Source of the DNA: Mesostigma viride
Lineage: Eukaryota; Streptophyta; Mesostigmatophyceae; Mesostigmatales; Mesostigmataceae
Direction of reading: 5' to 3'
Assembly (NCBI GenBank): GCA_009746045.1
Contig: RPFO01000017.1
Span: forward strand, 2,724,040-2,788,039
Length of the DNA: 64,000 nt
Numbering within the stretch: the stretch's first letter is position 1; each line of letters opens with the position of its first letter. The position numbers were made by a program, and so were the translations under genes. The notes under the pieces were generated by a model. The model was not told the DNA's origin. It was given only the letters and a program-made list of their open reading frames with translations, and searched no databases. This document shows, piece by piece, positions 10,511-22,800 of this stretch.

Positions 10511-11654
10511 GCTCCCTATACGCACCCGTAACGAGAAGGGTTTTTGTGATTTTATACGTTAATCTGAAGTGCGCGCCATCACGCAACCTGTCTCTGGCAA
10601 AGCAGCGTCTACGTTTACATCGGCGGTGTAGAGCAGGATAGTGACATTATACAGAAACGTCGCGGGAGAGACACCAGCTTTCTACTACAAGGCAACCCCA
10701 TTCCCGCCGAGACCGAACCAAATCCTTCTCATGCAGGGTAGCGATGGACAAGCGAAAGCATCGACCGAATGTTTTTCATCGCGTTCGCTGCCTCGATGAT
10801 GAGGCTCACGTGCAATAATTGCCCGGAAATCCATGGCCAACCCTGGGCCAACAAAATCTACCAGACCAACGCTTACGTTCTGAATGCAGGCGGGCACGCG
10901 GGCAGGCGGGCACGAGCTGAGTAGCTTTCTGCTGGCAGATGGACCCTAAGGCTTAGAAGTTAGAAGTGGTAACGACCTTGAGACTTCAACGTGCTAACGA
11001 GCTAACTGCTATAAGCGTGACCCACGTTTGACAAATAGCTGCTGCTGTCGCCTTCCAAGCGAGGTGTCGCCGTCAGCATAACTGCGCTCTGACTTGGGAA
11101 AGTCACTTTCAGCCTTCAGGCTGACCAACGTGACGAAATATCTGATCAATCACCAGGTAATGGTATCACAGGACAACGATATATACTTCCGAAGCACGGC
11201 ACCATTCACCACTCACTAATAAATTGGCTGCGTAATAGAAGCCTTATCGTCATAACTCATAACCGTGTACAATCTTCGTGCATGAGCGTGGCGTTGAGTG
11301 CCAGATATTCATTTCTCACGTTTGTTCCGTTTTATCCTGTTTTAATAGCACTTCAAACCAAAGTCTCCCACGGCAGCCTAGCATCATCGGTTGCAGTGAG
11401 GCACTTCGTCGTGCACACCGTCTGAGTTTCACAAAGCATTGCGACTCTTGAAATAAATTGTGCCCAAGCACGAGACGAAGCACTGATCTGACCTTGCCAG
11501 CCTCAGCTTCGCCTCGTGCAGGGCCTACAGGAAGCGTTACCTAAAACCGGGCACCATAGGCTTCTCATCCCGTTACGGAAGGCTTCGCTTCACTGATTTG
11601 CGCGGCGTTTCCCCCTTTAAAATACAGTGCGGATCACAGTAGGCGCAGAGAATC
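10511..11654. promoter_or_regulatory. Head-to-head spacer between GT29-like gene and frataxin
   Basis: 1144 bp separate the two divergent start codons. No transposon tail or open gene is seen. Short frames at 10685-10897 lack any recognisable feature. Promoters for both genes must lie here, but no motif stands out. Confidence 0.4.
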
Positions 11655-14600
11655 ATGTTGAAACAGCTGAAAATGCCAGTAGGAAAATGTTTGTCGCGGC
11701 TGTACAAGCTTTATCCCATGCGAGGTGTGCATCAGCGAGGCATTCCGAAGTCACTCCGCTTGCACATGCGTGAGAGCCTAGCAACTGGCGAGATTGGGAG
11801 GGTTTCAGCGGCGATAGGACTGCCTGGTAGCCAACAGTTGGCATCAGCGTCGACATGGGAAAGTCCTCTTCATTGTACCAGCTTGCGTGCAGCGCGCGGA
11901 TCCCTGCTCCCTGCAACTGCCAAATTGTCCGAATGGGGCAGCCTCGGGCCTGGGATGATGAGAGAATTCTGCTCACATCCGTTTGTGTAAGCTTTCCTGG
12001 GACTATGCAGAGCACGCCTTGCAACCTTGAGCCGCTGCGTGCTGCTTTCTGCTGGTTGTGTGGCTGGGAGTAACTACTTGGAAAATAATGAGCTAATAGC
12101 CGCGTGTAGTTCTTTAGTACGGCCTCATGTCATGGGCTACACAAACAGATAGCGTGGCGGTGTGAGAATCGCCTGTATGTGATAGATATGTATCTGCCTA
12201 CTGTGCTAGGAGCGTTCTCTTGTCTGTATCTACAGCTATATCTACTTCTGCTTACTTTGAGGCGTACTTTGATGCGGGTTGCTTCTTGCCAAGCGTGTCA
12301 CGTTCATACTCGTTGTTTTGCTACTCAGCAATCCTTTGTGCACCATGGTTTTAACTGTTATGTTAAAATAGAGTTAGTATGCTGCGTGCCTTTCGCGGAT
12401 CGCAGGGAGCTGTCGGAGCGCGAGTACGAGGAGAAGGCGGAAGACATCCTGCACTCGCTGCTGGACAAGCTGGAGGTGAATTGTTTTGATATTACATTCT
12501 ACTGAGAGTATATCTTATGAGATTACGTTGTACTTGAATGTATGTAGCTGGATGTGCCTCCTGCCCACCTCTCGCTCGTATCTCGCTCCTGGATTATCTG
12601 GCGGCTATAAAATGACCTAAATGACTTAATATACTTTAAGAAATATTTTTCACTGGATGTACGCCCTGCTCGCGGCGCGCCCCTCACATGGCCCATATCG
12701 CAAGGGGCGTGAGTGAGTGCCGCTCCTCCCCCCCCCCCCTTCCCCCCCCCAGTGCTGCATGATTGGCCCCTCGCAGTCCTGATTTTATTCCAGTGATGCA
12801 CGCCACACCGACCGTATCTGCGGCCAGCCGCCCATGTTTTTTCCCTGCGGAACGGGGCCAGCACGTAAACACATATGCATCACCCTCTATTCAAGCAGCC
12901 CTCGCCTGGTTGTCTCCCTCTGAAGCCGGGCTGTGTGCTAGCATCCATGATGACAACCTGCACTTGCCCTGCGCAATGGTCAGCCTGTGAATGCCGTTGC
13001 ATCCCCTGGCCCATGGGTCACCAGTCATGGCTCCAATGCGTTCTCTTTGGAACACTCTACTTTCATGGCCATATCGGTCCCGGTAGTGGTTGTCTCCTTG
13101 ATATAGGTCCCGGCTGGATCGTGTAGTCTCTATGCTCATCTGAACCAGTGGTGCCTGATCTGCTGTGGCGAATTTCCACATCCTATGCGCCAATTCTTTT
13201 CCAGCCGCCGCCACGTGGCGTCTGTTCCGGCAGTTCTGTCTGTGCTGCGGGCTGTGAGCGGTTGGCTCTTGCCGCCTGTTGCACTGTGCTGCGATATCTT
13301 CTATTTATCTTTGCACGGTGTGCAGCTTTTGTTGGATGTTGGGAAGCATGGCCTGGCTGACGTAGCGACCGACATGACCTATTGATGGTAGCTCCATTGA
13401 GGGTGATTCCTCGAGTTAAACGGCGGGAGAGCGAACGCAGCAGTGGCGCTTACAACTGGACACTCCTGGCCGCTAGGAACACCTGCCCTGATCACCCAAG
13501 GTTGTATATAGCTAGCCGTACGTTTAAGGCTCGATGAACTTTATCTAGCCATGATCTTAATGTCCACGGCTACACATATCCACCGCCATGTATTTCCATC
13601 ACCCTGAACGCCTCGACAAACACGGATAAGATAACAGCAGGCTCGAGCTACCATGGTCCGGATTCTTCCCGAATTCCGGCCTGCGCTGGTTGTCTCTTTA
13701 TATAATAGTACACATATTCCTACTTTGTTTATTCATATCCCGGACATCTATTCCTGTACTGTCGGCTCCGTGGGAACCAACAGGCATTCGGGGAGGACAT
13801 GGGCATTCCGGACTTTGACGCCAACTATTCGGTAAGCATGGCACGCACGTACTTGCTTCCTTTTTATCCGTTAGCATTACGTGCAAGTACTCACTTTATT
13901 CGGTAGGCCTGCCACCACCCAAGTACTTCCTTGCGTTACTCGGTAGGCCTGGGCTTGGCGAGGGCAACCCCCCTGGCTGGCGCGTGAACACAGATCTTTA
14001 AGGGGCTGCTTCCCCTAGCTCAGGTCACGTCATGCGATTGTGGGCACGATGGCGGATGTCGCAAGTAGCTCTGGCGGCTACGTGCACAGGGACGGGCGTG
14101 GGGCCTGCGGGGATACGGAGGAGCTGCCATGGTAGGAGGCCGACATGGACAATGTCTGGAGGGGTCGGCTTGCCTATGTTCGAGGGCCGTGCTATCAAGG
14201 TACCTAGCCGTGGATCCCCATCTGTTTCTTATGCAGGAGCACGACCATCAGCTTGTCACAGTAGCGTATGTATCGGCTTCCACATGCACCTCTTGCCATG
14301 AAAGACCCCAGTGGCGCCACGGATCGCTCGCCGGAAAGATTGCAAACGCCTTCTTGTCCTGCCCCCACGCATGCCGCGTGTTATGGGACATTCGCCAGCA
14401 TGCCCCGTGCACTGCGGCGTCTGTACACCGCCGACGTGAGGTTTAAGAAAGGGGTAATCCCGATCCAGGGTTCACAATCTTAAAGAACGTGATTCGATTC
14501 TACTACCTGCTACCACTATTCTACCACTAGTAGAGGTCAAATCCAGGGTCTCAAGATCTTAAACCCGAGAATCTTAAACCTCAGGCAGGCGGTGTAGGTC

Positions 14601-16139
14601 ACGGCGGTGGACCCCCCCCCCCCCCCCCCACCCCACCCCCCCCCACACACACATGGTGTTGTGATCACGCACACATTAGACAACAACAATGCCTCCACAA
14701 AGCAAAATGAACCCTGAACGACGGGGCGTTTTTGTTTTCCCGAATAGCTGGGAGGCTAGTTTCCCTTGGCAAGTCCCCCCCAGCAGAGTGCAGACATTTG
14801 GATCCATCTTCAGCATTCGTTGACTCACCCTGTGCAACGTCCGGTGCAGTTAGCCCCCGTGTGTGCGCGTGGTGGGGCATGCGTCAGCATCATTTTGACA
14901 GCCAGGGAGGAACAGTCTTCCCGTTGTTTCTTTGTTTGTCCTCACCCGCTTTTCCTACGGCCTTCTCCTCGTGTGTCATTCAATGTCCCCTGGCCTTCTC
15001 GCCATTGGCTGCACCGATCTTATCGTGGATTTACTAGTTTGGGGGTGGAATGTTCGGGGCCTGCGTCGTGCTGCAACCTGGCAGGACGGCGTCCTCACCG
15101 TGAGCCTGGGCTCCCACGGCACCTTTGTCATCAACAAGCAGCGCCCCAACCGCCAGATCTGGCTCTCCTCACCCATCAGGTGTGTGCGCCACGGCAGATG
15201 CTTTTGTAGAGATACCGTGCGCTTGTGTTTCTAGGCTTACCGCTTTGTAGAGAATGACGCCCGTGCCAGTTGCTGCCCTGCCATGTTGCATGGGACCAAC
15301 GTATATGTGGTACGAGGGTTTTGAAACATTGATTGGGCTCGCTAGGGCAGGCACCGTGAGTGTGGGAGCCCTCCTTTCACAACATAGTGTGACTTTCCTT
15401 GTGCGACTTGATCCTATCTACGTGGCGCCTGCCTTTAGCATCCGCGTTGGTAGTTCCTTGTTTTCAGGCTGGCAGCAAGCGCTTAAGGGATTGCATGTTG
15501 TGGTGATTGCACGAGGATGTGCTGCGGGATGGATGGTAGCTAGGGATGTGCGCGACACGCGGGTAACATCCATGTCCGCTGTGGTGTGATTGTGCATGGG
15601 GAAACTATCTGTTGATGTCATCCGTGGGTGTAATGACCTGTGCAGCTGTTGACACACCTGTGGTGTGGATGTAGAACCCCTGGTGGGTTGTATGTGTATT
15701 TGATGGGTTTGGCTGGCATTGCAGGGGCATACACGTGGCTGGCAGGATTGGCAAATGGGGGGTTATGGCTTTCTGCTTTGTTGGCGACTGCTTATTTCTT
15801 AGGTAAGTGCACACAAAGCATGCATGCAGGCACATGAGCTTGTCTCGGGTCATGGGCTAGCCGTGCATGATTGCGGACAGTCCAGAATTAGCGGTGGCTT
15901 GGGCTTGTGGCAGGATGCATTATTCAGCCCGGGCTTGTGCTAATGGCTGTTTGCGTGGACATCGACACCTGTCACATCCGAAACTACCCACACCTGTCCT
16001 AAACAACAGCGGCCCATCACGCATGGACTACACATCGACCGGCCAGTGGGTATACAAACGGACGGGAGCGGAGCTGAGCAACCTGTTGGAAAAGGAGATC
16101 TCGCAACTCACAGGCCATAGCTTGCAGCTGGCGCAATGA
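11655..16139 (+). CDS. FXN: Frataxin, mitochondrial iron-sulphur cluster assembly protein
   Basis: Five exons (11655-11986, 12406-12475, 13784-13831, 15085-15179, 16010-16139) join in consistent phases to give 224 residues. The first about 105 residues are rich in Arg, Lys and Ser with few acids, as in a mitochondrial targeting sequence. The mature part begins with the acidic helix [19 protein letters not shown], then [27 protein letters not shown], the signature [20 protein letters not shown], then [17 protein letters not shown]. All key frataxin blocks are present: the acidic ridge that contacts iron and the NFS1-ISCU complex, and the conserved Gln and Trp of the sheet. Frataxin speeds persulphide transfer for Fe-S assembly in the matrix. 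Introns are 419-1308 bp; the second holds a repeat R copy. Confidence 0.95.
13556..13704 (+). repeat. Dispersed repeat family R, copy 2
   Basis: The most complete plus-strand copy: CACGGCTACACAT through CTCGAGCTACCATGGT to GCGCTGGTTGTCTC. It lies in an intron of frataxin and ends about 80 bp before an acceptor site. Confidence 0.75.
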
Positions 16140-17994
16140 GCAGCGCTGGTTTGAACTGCTGGCGGTGACCTTTACTCTGGAGAGTTCTTTGGTGCTTGAC
16201 CGCTCATTGATCGGCCGGCCTAGTAAGCAGGATTTGATTGCCGATCAACGTGGCTTGCAGCATGAGACAGGGCCATCCTCGAGGAGTCCCGGACCGTGCC
16301 CACAGTTCCTGTTGCGTATCAAAGAATCATGGCTTGAGCACTATATTACATAGATAGGCGCAACTGGCCGGCCGATGGACGGCATGCACATATGCATGTC
16401 TACTCAACTGACTGAATGTACAGCTTGTCCCCCGCTCACAACTCTCCATGCAACAGAATGAGCTAGGCATGTGAATTATATGAAATATCAAGGAGACAAC
16501 CAGCGCATGCCAGAAATCGGGAGAATCCGGACCATGGTAGCTCGAGCGTGCCGTTATCTTGTCCGCGTTTTCGAGTCGTTCAGGATGATGAATATGAATG
16601 GAGATGGAAATGTGTAGCCTTGTGCATTGAAATTATGGCTGGCTTTCGTGTAGGGCGACTAGATGACCTAGACGGTGGGGCCGGAAGCAGCTTGCTTGAT
16701 CAGGGCGTGTGTTTCGAGCCTAACTGAACTAAATATTTAGATCGCGAAAGAAAAAACATAAATCAAACTGAAAGTCGATTCCATGTATCAAGGAGACAAG
16801 GTATATGTATAGTTCCCCCCCTTCATTCATCAATTAAGTAAACTGGATCTCGATCTCGCGGCCGTTGGGGATCGAGCGATCACGGAGCACCAGAGTGCTT
16901 TCAAATATCCCTGAGACATGCAGCGGGCAGGCGGCAGAGCCCCCCGCCCCCCTAATTCCCTCATGCCACAGGCATGCATGCCACAGGGTGCATTCACAAT
17001 CGGACCCGTCAGCTAAACGATCCGGCATACCCTGTGGGTGGAATATGACGGTCAGTGTGAGCATAGTTGTCCAGGCATAGTTGTCTCACTTCATATTGCA
17101 TTACTATGTTGACGCGAGCCAACAGGCAGTGCTAGGCGAGGCACATAGCTGGGCTGGCGGATATCTTTTGGCTACTGGTTAGGCTATATAGGCATGCATG
17201 GCTACATTATACCTTGCATTGGCGTGGCAGAATGGCTAGGAATATCCAGGTTGCATCACCCAGATCGACATGGGTGTACGTACGTGACGACAATATGGAT
17301 TTATAGTCTAGCCCGTGGGGGGCGCGTCCACAGCTAGCTGGTTGTTGACTATCAGGTCCCCGCCGCTCCAGATTGTTCAAACACCTTTGGCTTCTTGGGG
17401 CCTTGGTTGTGGCGGAGCTAGGTACTCCGGCCACTGACGTTGTGTCGCTGCTGGTGCTGCTGAGCTGGCGTCAGGATGTCATCCATGCAGCGTCCAGGGG
17501 AGGTCGTGCAACTTCTTGCAGCGAGAGAGCTTATTAACAGCCGCTTATCCTCCATGGAGCTGTTGTAGATGCTAGAGCTGTTGTAGATGCTGGAGCTGTT
17601 GTAGATGTGGACGCCCCCTTCGGCCTAGAATAGCCCTAGCTTGTATATTCATTGGTAGTCATTGCCGCCATGGCAGCCATGCCTAGAATGTTCACCTAGC
17701 TGTGCCACCATACCTAGTCAGGTGCACCGGCCGCTAACACACGGTACACAACCAGCCATAGCCTTAGCTTAGCCCTTGTACCGCCATGCTACGTCCTGGC
17801 TATGATCAGATTACTTGCCCAAGCTCCTTGTTATGATCGATATGCTCACATGGGTCTCATTGCACCCACAGAACTTGCCGGATCGTCTAGCTAGCGTGTC
17901 CGATTGCAGCTGTGCAGCATGCCTCTGGCATGAAGGGGAATTAATAGAAACGTGACTGCGTCACGTGAGCATAAGTCCTCAGTGGGAGGGGAGC
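16140..17994. other. Convergent spacer downstream of frataxin; repeats, no gene recognised
   Basis: Holds repeat R copy 3 (16484-16630) and a second small terminal motif (TATCAAGGAGACAA, about 16786-16799). It also has an 18-bp unit (GAGCTGTTGTAGATGCTG) in three copies at 17557-17610. A 76-codon ATG frame on the minus strand at 16834-17064 has no family I recognise. Short CATGCATG runs are common. Confidence 0.5.
16484..16630 (-). repeat. Dispersed repeat family R, copy 3
   Basis: Reverse complement of the family: it begins on the plus strand with TATCAAGGAGACAACC and AGCGCATGCCAG, passes through ACCATGGTAGCTCGAG and ends at ATGTGTAGCCTTGTGC. About 80% of positions agree with copies 1 and 2 by eye. 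Confidence 0.75.
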
Positions 17995-18557
17995 ATGGGA
18001 TGGAATGGATGGTGTAAGCTATCTAGATGGGCATGCCCTATATCACCAGCACAACGCCGCCTGCAGCTAGTAGGGCACCTAGCCCGCACCAACCAGGTAG
18101 ACACCTCACGTGGCCCCCCCGCAGGACTGCGACCAGCCCAGCCTGGCCGGCACCTCCTGACGTGGGCTGGGCCCAGTGATGTTAGACGCCGCAAGGCCCG
18201 CACCTTCAAAGAACAGCTAGTAGAGGACATGGGGGGCCTAGGCCTCTCCGTGATTTGGAAGAAGATGATGGACAAGGCCAAGTGGGCCCAGGTCATAGAG
18301 GACAACGAGCCCCCCCCAGTGGGGAAGCGCCCGCGTGTGCAATCCCGCGGGAGGCACGCTAGATAGCTCCCCCTAGGGCAGCGTGCGGCTGCCTAGATAG
18401 ATGTTGTAGTTAGAATGTTGTTAGAATGTTGTTAGATAGATGTAGATGTAGCCAATGTAGATAGATTAGACCGGTAGGAATGTGTGCACCCATCCATCCA
18501 TCCATCGGGGTTAATGCTCCGTGACTCCCCAACGGGAGCACGAGTTTAATTAATCTA
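17995..18557 (+). mobile_element. 5'-truncated LINE 3' end, family 1, copy B
   Basis: The longest copy of family 1. It codes for the extreme C-terminus of a non-LTR ORF2 protein: RRLQLVGHLARTNQVDT, PGRHLLTWAGP, then the same RTFKEQLVEDMGG block and PVGKRPR end as copy A. The stop is near 18364. The 3' UTR runs through CCATCCATCCATCCATC into GGGGTTAATGCTCC, the hairpin CTCCCCAACGGGAG (18525-18538) and a TTTAATTAA tail. This copy therefore shows that the CCAT run is internal to the 3' UTR. Confidence 0.88.
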
Positions 18558-18627
18558 GATGGGGAAAGGGGGTCTCTGCCCCTTCTTCCTGTTGTGCACA
18601 TGCAGGGATTGAAAGCACTTCAGCCGG

Positions 18628-18666
18628 TGCTCCGTGACTCCCCAACGGGAACACAAGTTTAATTAA
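18628..18666 (+). mobile_element. Isolated LINE 3' tail, second copy beside copy B
   Basis: GTGCTCCGTGACTCC, the hairpin region with one mismatch (CTCCCCAACGGGAA, 18639-18652), CACAAG and TTTAATTAA. It lies 71 bp after the tail of copy B and in the same direction, so it is either a second tiny insertion or a local duplication. Confidence 0.6.
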
Positions 18667-19831
18667 CTACATAATGGAGCAGGACTGGTGGGGGTCTAGC
18701 TCGCCTGGTCCCGTGAATGGGGAATTGAGGCGGTGCCCACGCGCACGCAGCTCTGGTTCACCTACGCGAGGTCCAGTTGGGTAATTAAGGAGCTTGCTCC
18801 AAAGCTCGGCCTCAAGAGAGGATATGCTGTCTCCCCTGGCTGCTGCATGGGTGAAAGCGACGCAACCGGCCACTCTGCATTGGCGGCGGTCGCAGTCGGT
18901 GTACGTGGACTCGCGAGCGTTCTTGTGCTCGATCGGCAGTGGGCTTCCATCTCCTGCAGCTTCGCGGCGATATGGCGTCCGTGGTCGAGGTGGACGCTGA
19001 CCGCAGTAGGTCCGCGTAGGAGTGCAGCGGGAGGCTGCCATCTACCTGCCGGGCATCTGGGCTGGGCAGCAATGGTGGCCGTCTGCGCCGCAATCTCTCT
19101 CCGCAACCTTCCATCCAGGATATTGAAGTGCCTGCAGGCATATAAGACTATAACACGTGTGTAGTACTCCTACACACAGATCTCGAGTGATTTATCTAGT
19201 ACCAAAATCCGAAAGGCTTGCATCACTCCCCGGACAGGAGAAATTTTGCGGATGACTGTAGGTGTAAGTTGGCGATGCCATGGTAACCGGAGACGTCCGT
19301 CCTATTGTCAGCAAAATTTGGTGCGAGAGGTCCCCAGTTCGATTCAGGTCGGATTCATTTGTAGATCGCGTTTTCCGCGTTTTCCGCGGCCCGGCACTGA
19401 ACGCAAAGGTTTTCACCTTTGCGGAGTGTCTGATCAGAATATAAGACTATATATTGGGTTAGGCGGGAATGCAACTGTTAAAACATAAATGTACAATAGT
19501 GTTCATGCGCATCTACACTCTACTCAATAAATATGTGCTAACCACTATCAACGCCACTGCACAAAATAAATAAATATCTGACCACATTTGGGTCGAATTT
19601 GTCAACCGCTATCACCTCCACAGATTACCACTGGTGTTCACATCCCGATAGGGTATCCATCGCATCGTTGAGTGTTGCATCAGCAAGCCACGCTCGTTGA
19701 TGCAGTTGCCTCATGACATTTTTGGTTTACTGCACCTCCAATCTCTATACCCATGTTCAGTAGCATTATGTAGGGGCGTGCACGTGTGTCTCAGCTTGAT
19801 ATGCATGCCGCCTGCCACACACCTCCTCAGC
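18667..19831. other. Spacer downstream of kinesin gene; no gene recognised
   Basis: A GC-rich part (18700-19120) is open in frames on both strands but shows no domain or family pattern on either. The tRNA-related repeat at 19155-19352 follows. The 3' UTR of the kinesin should lie just below 19832. Confidence 0.45.
19155..19352 (+). repeat. tRNA-related dispersed repeat, copy 1
   Basis: Starts with a hairpin (stem GTGTGTAG, loop TACTC, stem CTACACAC) and ends with a tRNA-like 3' half: GGTGCGAGAGGTCC followed by AGTTCGATTC. The same order of hairpin, CTTGCA, GATGCC, AGAGGTCC and TTCGA occurs at 48246-48476. The anticodon arm is degenerate, so this is a relic or SINE rather than a working tRNA. 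The GCGAGAGGTCC wording recalls tRNA-Pro. Confidence 0.5.
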
Positions 19832-22800
19832 TCACATAAGCAAGCAGACGCTGCTCTTAGGCATCGAGCCCGAATTTTCACCATCAACAGACTGGTCGCT
19901 GGCCGTAGAACTGTTCGCGATGTCACATGATGGGTGGGGCTGTTCCTTGGGACCCAGGTGACTCCCCTTGTGCTCCCCACCATGCCCGGATGTGTTGAGG
20001 GCCGCATCTCCTGCCCCATGACCATCGCTGGACAAGTCTCGCAGACCCCCCTTCGTGCCAGGGCCAGCCAATGGGGACAAATCTGGGCTGGCAGGGACGG
20101 AGTGGTGCTGGTGGTGGGCCATGAGCGGGTCGCCGTTATGGTGGCCCTTGCTCATCCCTGATCGGGGGCTGACCGAGCCCGCACGAGGGGGCAGCCCTTC
20201 ACCAGGGGGTGTGTTGGGGTGGCTACTCGACCCCCCCATCGCATTTGTCATCCAAGAACGGAACTTCATCGCACGCGAGGTGGGGGTGACGGAGCGCGAG
20301 CTGGGGGCGCTGCCAGGTGGCATGCCTGAGTTGGCCTCAGGCGTGGTGGCTGAACGAGGGCTGGTGCCCTGAGGCCCTGGCTGGGGAGGAGATGGTGCCG
20401 AGTGTCCCTTGGCTGAAGTCGGCCGCGGCACCCCATTGGCCACAGGTGCGGACACCGGGATCTTGCCACCGGGCATGGGCGGGGACAGCGGGGGTGAGCT
20501 GGACACCGTGACGGGCGGCAGCTTTATCTTGCCGGGACCAAATGGGTGCGCATCGGACTGCCCCGTGAATGACTTGGAGAGCAGGTTGAGCACAGCTGGC
20601 GCGCCGCCGCCACTACCACCGCTCGGCTTGGACGCTATGGTAGCCGCAAACTGGGGCTTGGGGGACTGGCGCAAGTCTGGGAGCGCCCGGTGGCCCTGTG
20701 TGGGCAGCGGGGTGCCGGAGCTGCTGGCGTCGAGATGCTGCGGCAGGAGGGTCCCTGACAGGGACGTGGACGCGTCCACAAGGCCGCCCCTGTGGTGTCC
20801 CAGGGCGCCCTCCTGGGGGTACGTGCTAGCGGGTGCCGCGTGCGAGGAGGGAAAGGGGTTGATGCCACCAACTGGAAGGTGGTTAGCGCCAACCACCGCA
20901 TGGTCGAAGAAGACAGGGGACGCGGTGGCACTATGGGACTCGCTCCATCCGGCGGCGTGCACGAGCGTCTCCACTTTCTGCCGGGCAGGCGGGGAGTGAA
21001 TGACACATGTGGGGGGCATAGGAATGGGGGGGAGTAAGTTTCCGAACAAGCTTGGAAAGATGCAGCTGGCCATTGCAGAGATCAACGAGCATGGGTTTGC
21101 TGCTCTTGCTAGCCAAAGGTGGCAGCTAGCACTAATGAAAGAAAGAGACAACGGACAACGTAGGCAGCCATGCATGCCATGACAGGTGGCAGCATTACCA
21201 GAAAAGAGACACTTCTAACGTGGTGAAGCGCCAGAGGGCGCCGCTCACCTTGATCGCGGCCGCCAGGCGGATCCTCTCCTGTTCCGCACGCTGCTCCGAT
21301 TCTGTGCACCGACGCGCAGGACAGCAAGCGGCGAGTGGGCACCCATGCACCGACGCGCAGGACAGCAAGCGGCGAGTGGGCACCCATGCACCCATGCACC
21401 CATGCGCCGGACAGTCAGTGGCGATGGGGCACAGGGCAGGGACAGGAACGCGTTCCCATGAGCCAAGTGCGACACGAGCACGCTCAGATCACATCAGAAG
21501 TGCACACTCAGATCATATCGCAATTCCAATCTCAGATCATATCACAATTCCACGCATGACATGTTCCACAGCGGCTGCACGACGGCGTCTCTGCTTGCCA
21601 AACACGCACGCGGCCGAGTTGTCCTTTGTCCCCATAATCGCCCTGCGCATCCCAGCATCATGGCGCACTGTACGCTGCTGCCCTGACGTACCCTGTTGTC
21701 ATTCCAGTTATATACATCGATTCCTTACGGAATCGACACTAAGCGCTTAGTGTCGATTCCGTAAGGAATCGATGTATATAACTAAAACTTTTGCGACACG
21801 CCGGCAAGGCTAAGGCCGATACTAGTCGGGTCATCGAATTGGCTATTCGATTATCGAAGTTGCCTATTCGACCATCGAACTTTCCTATTCGATTATCGAA
21901 TTTTCCTTATTCGATTGTCGAAATTTCCTATTCGACGGGGGGTCAGAGGCCAGCGGCCTATCATACTCGGTGCCCAGCGAGCCACCGAACTAGGCCTAGT
22001 CGATTATAGCGAGACATCGCGTGGAAATTAGCCGATTTCGGGGACTTAGCCGATTTTCGGAGCGACGTCGAACAACACAGATGATTAGCCGGTTGAGCAC
22101 ATCATATCAGTCGAATAGCTAGCGCTAGTACTCCGCCTATTCAGCGGAGAGCACTTGCCTTTTTCGATTAACATAGCACATTAGGCCGAACGATTAGCGT
22201 CCGCAACGTTATTCGCATTTCTAGGCGAAAAATCCACCCCCGGAACGAACCTAGCGGGATTCGAACCCGGGATGCCGGCGTGTCGCAACAGTCTTAGTTA
22301 TATACATCGATTCCTTACGGAATCGACACTAAGCGCTTAGTGTCGATTCCGTAAGGAATCGATGTATATAACTAAGACTGTTGCGACACGCCGGCATCCC
22401 GGGTTCGAATCCCGCTAGGTTCGTTCCGGGGGTGGATTTTTCGCCTAGAAATGCGAATAACGTTGCGGACGCTAATCGTTCGGCCTAATGTGCTATGTTA
22501 ATCGAAAAAGGCAAGTGCTCTCCGCTGAATAGGCGGAGTACTAGCGCTAGCTATTCGACTGATATGATGTGCTCAACCGGCTAATCATCTGTGTTGTTCG
22601 ACGTCGCTCCGAAAATCGGCTAAGTCCCCGAAATCGGCTAATTTCCACGCGATGTCTCGCTATAATCGACTAGGCCTAGTTCGGTGGCTCGCTGGGCACC
22701 GAGTATGATAGGCCGCTGGCCTCTGACCCCCCGTCGAATAGGAAATTTCGACAATCGAATAAGGAAAATTCGATAATCGAATAGGAAAGTTCGATGGTCG

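Noticed and set aside
16834-17064. 76-codon minus-strand ORF with an ATG
   Set aside because: No domain or homologue recognised and no splice partners found; too short to support alone.
18733-19164. Opposed ORFs of 143 and 124 codons
   Set aside because: GC-rich stretch open on both strands, no family pattern on either.
22246-22426. tRNA gene suggested by GGGTTCGAATCCCG in the foldback element
   Set aside because: Only a T-arm-like part is present; no anticodon stem or matching acceptor strand could be found.
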